Assembly: GCA_964644375.1 (NCBI GenBank)
Contig: CAZXWJ010000224.1
Span: 1 to 7,111 of the forward strand
Length of the DNA stretch: 7,111 nucleotides
Reading direction: 5' to 3'
DNA from: CAYNYM01 sp964644375
GTDB lineage: Bacteria; Desulfobacterota; DSM-4660; Desulfatiglandales; HGW-15
Shown: in pieces, positions 5,355 to 7,111 of the stretch
Position numbering within the stretch: position 1 is the stretch's first letter
How the letters are laid out: each line of letters opens with the position of its first letter
Made by a program: the position numbers and the translations under genes
The notes under the pieces: model-generated
What the model was told of the DNA's origin: nothing
Databases searched by the model: none
Seen by the model: only the letters and a program-made list of their open reading frames with translations

Positions 5355-6071
5355 ATGGAACGAGCATACAGAAAAAGGGTGCATTCGGGCAGATTGATTT
5401 CCTTCCGCGTCGTGGTGAAGGAGACCGACCTGTGGATCAGCGCCGACCAGTTGCTCGAAAAGGAAACCGGAGACCTCGTTTTCAGATACCGACATCAAAT
5501 AGAATATTATATCTCCCGGCATCCGGAGTTCATGACCTCTCTTCATCCCTGCCATAATGACCCCTATGCTCCGGAAATAGTAAGAGAAATGATCAAGGCT
5601 ACCGTAGATATCGGAGTGGGGCCTATGGCGGCTGTGGCGGGGGCGGTGGCTCAATACGTAGGCGAGGGGCTTTTGCGCCATACGGATCAGGTGATCGTTG
5701 AAAACGGCGGAGATGTTTTTCTGAAAGTGAACAGACCCGTAACCGTTGCTCTCTTTGCCGGCAACTCTGTGCTGAGTGAGAAAATCGGTTTGGTGATAGA
5801 CGAAAGCCGGATGCCTGTGGGTGTATGTTCCTCATCCGGAACCGTCGGTCACTCTCTGAGCCGGGGAGTGGCGGACGCGGTCTGTCTGGTCTCTTCTTCG
5901 GCTCTCCGGGCCGATGGCGCCGCCACGGCGCTCTGCAACAGAATTCGAAGCAGGAAAGATCTTGAGCATATTGCCGACTGGGCAAGCCGGATCGAGGGGA
6001 TCGATGGAGGGTTGGCTGTGATGGGTGATGCCCTGGCCTCATGGGGAAATATCGAGCTGGCGGCCGTGTGA
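5355..6071 (+). CDS. UPF0280 family protein (COG2122, ApbE-like fold)
   Basis: A 238-residue protein of the UPF0280 family, distantly related to the flavin transferase ApbE. Visible signatures: VGPMAAVAGAVAQYVGE (88-104), ENGGDVFLK (116-124), a Ser/Gly-rich segment SSSGTVGHSLSRG (159-171) and LRADGAATALCN (184-195), which resembles the AD-x-x-ATAL block of ApbE. There is no signal peptide or lipobox, so it is probably cytoplasmic, unlike classical ApbE. The biochemical role is not established. From memory, COG2122 genes in methanogens have been linked to sulfide assimilation into homocysteine together with COG1900 and NIL/ferredoxin proteins; neither partner is in this window. The ATG at 5355 has AAAGAG eight bases upstream. 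It is a single-gene unit with a long leader and its own terminator. Confidence 0.9.
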   Translation: MERAYRKRVHSGRLISFRVVVKETDLWISADQLLEKETGDLVFRYRHQIEYYISRHPEFMTSLHPCHNDPYAPEIVREMIKATVDIGVGPMAAVAGAVAQYVGEGLLRHTDQVIVENGGDVFLKVNRPVTVALFAGNSVLSEKIGLVIDESRMPVGVCSSSGTVGHSLSRGVADAVCLVSSSALRADGAATALCNRIRSRKDLEHIADWASRIEGIDGGLAVMGDALASWGNIELAAV

Positions 6072-6097
6072 AATGAATTTTACAATACGGCCTTTTT
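6062..6097 (+). terminator. Intrinsic terminator of the UPF0280 gene
   Basis: GGCCGT (6062-6067) pairs perfectly with ACGGCC (6087-6092), followed by T5 (6093-6097). Inside, GTGAAA (6068-6073) pairs with TTTTAC (6078-6083) through one G-U, with loop TGAA and a three-base bulge, giving a long rod-like hairpin. The UPF0280 stop codon (6069-6071) lies within the stem, so termination follows translation closely. Confidence 0.75.
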
Positions 6098-6179
6098 CCG
6101 GCGCGTTTGTAACCGGTGGCTCATTTAAAGTTTGACAAAAATCAAAAATTTACAGGGCACACGCATGCCTCAATTTTCC

Positions 6180-6195
6180 AAAAAAGCCCTATGGC
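6180..6195 (-). terminator. Weak candidate terminator downstream of the FmdB-family gene
   Basis: On the minus strand GCC-ATAG-GGC is followed by T6. The stem is only three pairs, which is poor for an intrinsic terminator. It is listed because it is the only T-run in the right place, 70-90 bp after the stop codon of the minus-strand zinc-ribbon gene. Confidence 0.15.
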
Positions 6196-6267
6196 GTGAT
6201 CATGATTTCGTTGAACCCCGTTATTCATGCAGTTCATGCGGAGGGTCAAGGAGCACCTCGAAAGTCG

Positions 6268-6759
6268 CTACAGATAATAGAGCGTATCATCAACCGTGAG
6301 CGTCTGCTTTTTTACGCTATCCTTCAGTGATTTTTCCTTGAAATTGAAAGGGTCTTCTTCTTCAAGGATATCTCCCATTTCCGCTTCGACCTGCTCCGGG
6401 TCTTCACCCGCTTCCATTCGGGTCAGGGCCTCTTCCATACCGGAACCCATTTTCAGACCCGTCATATCCGTGAGTTTTCGCATCAAATTGGCGGCCTGCT
6501 TCGGATCATCTTCGTCCATGTGTTCAGCTTCGCGCGCAAGCAGATCCATGGCCTGTCCCATTTTTGACTCGTCGATATCCGGTAGTGGGGCCTCTTCATC
6601 TTCCCCTCGACTGCGGGGTGTTGAAAAAACAGACAACTGCCGATCGAGTCGATACTTGCCACATTTGGGACAGAATGGTCTCTTTTTCGTATTGACAGAA
6701 CTGGAAAAGAAATTGAATATCATATGACATTCTTTGCAATAGAACTCATAGATTGGCAT
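6268..6759 (-). CDS. FmdB-family zinc-ribbon protein with acidic C-terminal region
   Basis: A 163-residue protein beginning MPIYEFYCKECH, the hallmark of FmdB-type putative regulatory proteins. Two CxxC pairs (C8/C11 and C30/C33) predict a zinc ribbon in residues 1-35. The rest is strongly acidic and probably helical, with DDPKQAANLMRKLTDMTGLK (84-103), then a GMEEA and MEAGEDPEQ segment, then a Glu-rich run ILEEEDPF; I recall similar C-terminal regions in Desulfobacterota homologues. No DNA-binding domain other than the ribbon is seen, so 'transcriptional regulator' in family names is unproven. An in-frame ATG at 6807 would add 16 residues unlike the family. The ATG at 6759 has GGGGGG five bases upstream and matches the conserved N-terminus. 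The gene is monocistronic as far as the window shows. Confidence 0.88.
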   Translation of the reverse strand: MPIYEFYCKECHMIFNFFSSSVNTKKRPFCPKCGKYRLDRQLSVFSTPRSRGEDEEAPLPDIDESKMGQAMDLLAREAEHMDEDDPKQAANLMRKLTDMTGLKMGSGMEEALTRMEAGEDPEQVEAEMGDILEEEDPFNFKEKSLKDSVKKQTLTVDDTLYYL

Positions 6760-6907
6760 GTTATCCCCCCAACGATCAATGGATTCAATAATAGCCTGAT
6801 TTACCATCAGGGCCTGACATGTAAATGGGGCCGTGGATTCAGGGCACAGGCAAACTTTATATCCCCGGGATTTTTTCCATGACCCATTCGAGCTATGAAA
6901 AGATCAC

Positions 6908-6931
6908 GGGCATGCCTTTCGGGCACAGCCC
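6908..6931. repeat. GC-rich imperfect hairpin
   Basis: GGGC (6908-6911) and TGCC (6913-6916) pair with GGCA (6922-6925) and GCCC (6928-6931) across a five-base loop, with a small one-by-two internal mismatch. There is no T-run on either side, so it is not an intrinsic terminator. It could be part of the zinc-ribbon gene's leader RNA. Function unknown. Confidence 0.35.
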
Positions 6932-7038
6932 AAGACCCTGTCGCTGTTTCGAAGATTCCGAGATCGTATCTTTTCCCCAGCGTTACAGCAGGGTCACATA
7001 CTCGTCACAGAAACGATTCCGCCCGTTTCGTATGGCCT

Positions 7039-7071
7039 GTCAAATACAAAAGAAAGCCTTGACAGTCAAAT
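7039..7071. promoter_or_regulatory. Repeat cluster, possible operator
   Basis: GTCAAAT occurs at 7039-7045 and again at 7065-7071. The second copy belongs to the palindrome TTGAC-A-GTCAA (7059-7069). The TTGACA inside it would be a perfect -35 element, but no matching -10 follows at 16-18 bp. The cluster lies 25-57 bp before the possible start codon at 7096. An operator role is inference. Confidence 0.3.
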
Positions 7072-7095
7072 GATTTCAAAGGGGCGGTTTAGATT

Positions 7096-7111
7096 ATGGC
7101 TTGTCTTTTTC
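7096..7111 (+). CDS. Possible start of a rightward gene (cut by window end)
   Basis: An ATG at 7096 opens a frame of five codons (MACLF) to the end of the window. A GGGG at 7081-7084 lies 11 bases upstream and could serve as a ribosome binding site, and a TTGACA lies farther upstream. Too little is visible to name a product or be sure it is coding. Confidence 0.25.

Larger units (their letters stand above)
6760..7095. other. 336-bp region without a supported gene
   Basis: An 82-codon frame at 6825-7073 on the plus strand has no ribosome binding site, starts within sequence upstream of the zinc-ribbon gene and resembles nothing I know, so it is not called. The region contains a GC-rich hairpin (6908-6931) and a repeat cluster at 7039-7071, listed separately. 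No clear -10/-35 pair for the zinc-ribbon gene was found. Confidence 0.5.

Noticed and set aside
5623..6042. Minus-strand open frame of 139 codons opposite UPF0280
   Set aside because: Arg/Pro-rich antisense frame inside a conserved gene; no support.
6132..6160. TTGACA in an AT-rich stretch after the UPF0280 terminator
   Set aside because: A perfect -35 hexamer, but no -10 lies at 16-18 bp and no plus-strand gene follows.
6296..6727. Plus-strand open frame of 143 codons opposite the zinc-ribbon gene
   Set aside because: Ser-rich mirror of the acidic coding sequence on the other strand.
6825..7073. 82-codon plus-strand frame near the right end
   Set aside because: No ribosome binding site, no recognisable motif, and unusual residue mixture; kept only as part of the described gene-free region.

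Overview
The window looks like a piece of an anaerobic, probably sulfate-reducing, Desulfobacterota (deltaproteobacterial) chromosome. Base composition is balanced by eye. The evidence is the order pheS-pheT-merR, a UPF0280/COG2122 gene (a family I associate with methanogens and sulfate reducers), an FmdB-type zinc-ribbon protein with an acidic C-terminal region that I recall from this phylum, and GGTGTCA-type heptamer repeats. The lineage call is inference. No mobile element, CRISPR array, tRNA or rRNA was found.

Layout. 1-429 is the C-terminal end of pheS. A 212-bp gap with promoter-like and IHF-like sequence leads to a complete pheT (642-3056), followed after 4 bp by a small MerR-type regulator (3061-3393). 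These three face right and make up the phenylalanyl-tRNA synthetase locus. ihfA, which in several related bacteria sits between pheT and merR, is absent. An M24 (Xaa-Pro dipeptidase-like) metallopeptidase lies on the minus strand (3386-4591) and overlaps merR tail to tail by 8 bp.

4592-5354 has no convincing protein gene but is rich in signals: a 9-bp inverted repeat (4733-4763), an extended -10 promoter (4882-4909), a palindrome at the predicted transcription start (4915-4936), opposed arrays of heptamer repeats (5027-5054 and 5219-5239) around a foldable core, and a terminator-like hairpin with a T-rich tail (5291-5322) just before the next gene. It reads either as a roughly 400-nt noncoding RNA or as a long, possibly attenuated leader for the UPF0280 gene (5355-6071). 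That gene ends inside its own intrinsic terminator (6062-6097).

The right end holds the FmdB-family zinc-ribbon gene on the minus strand (6268-6759). Then comes about 335 bp without a supported gene, and possibly the first codons of a rightward gene at 7096. All the proteins are of recognisable families, although the UPF0280 and FmdB families have no firm biochemical function. The best candidate for something undescribed is the structured intergenic region 4882-5322.
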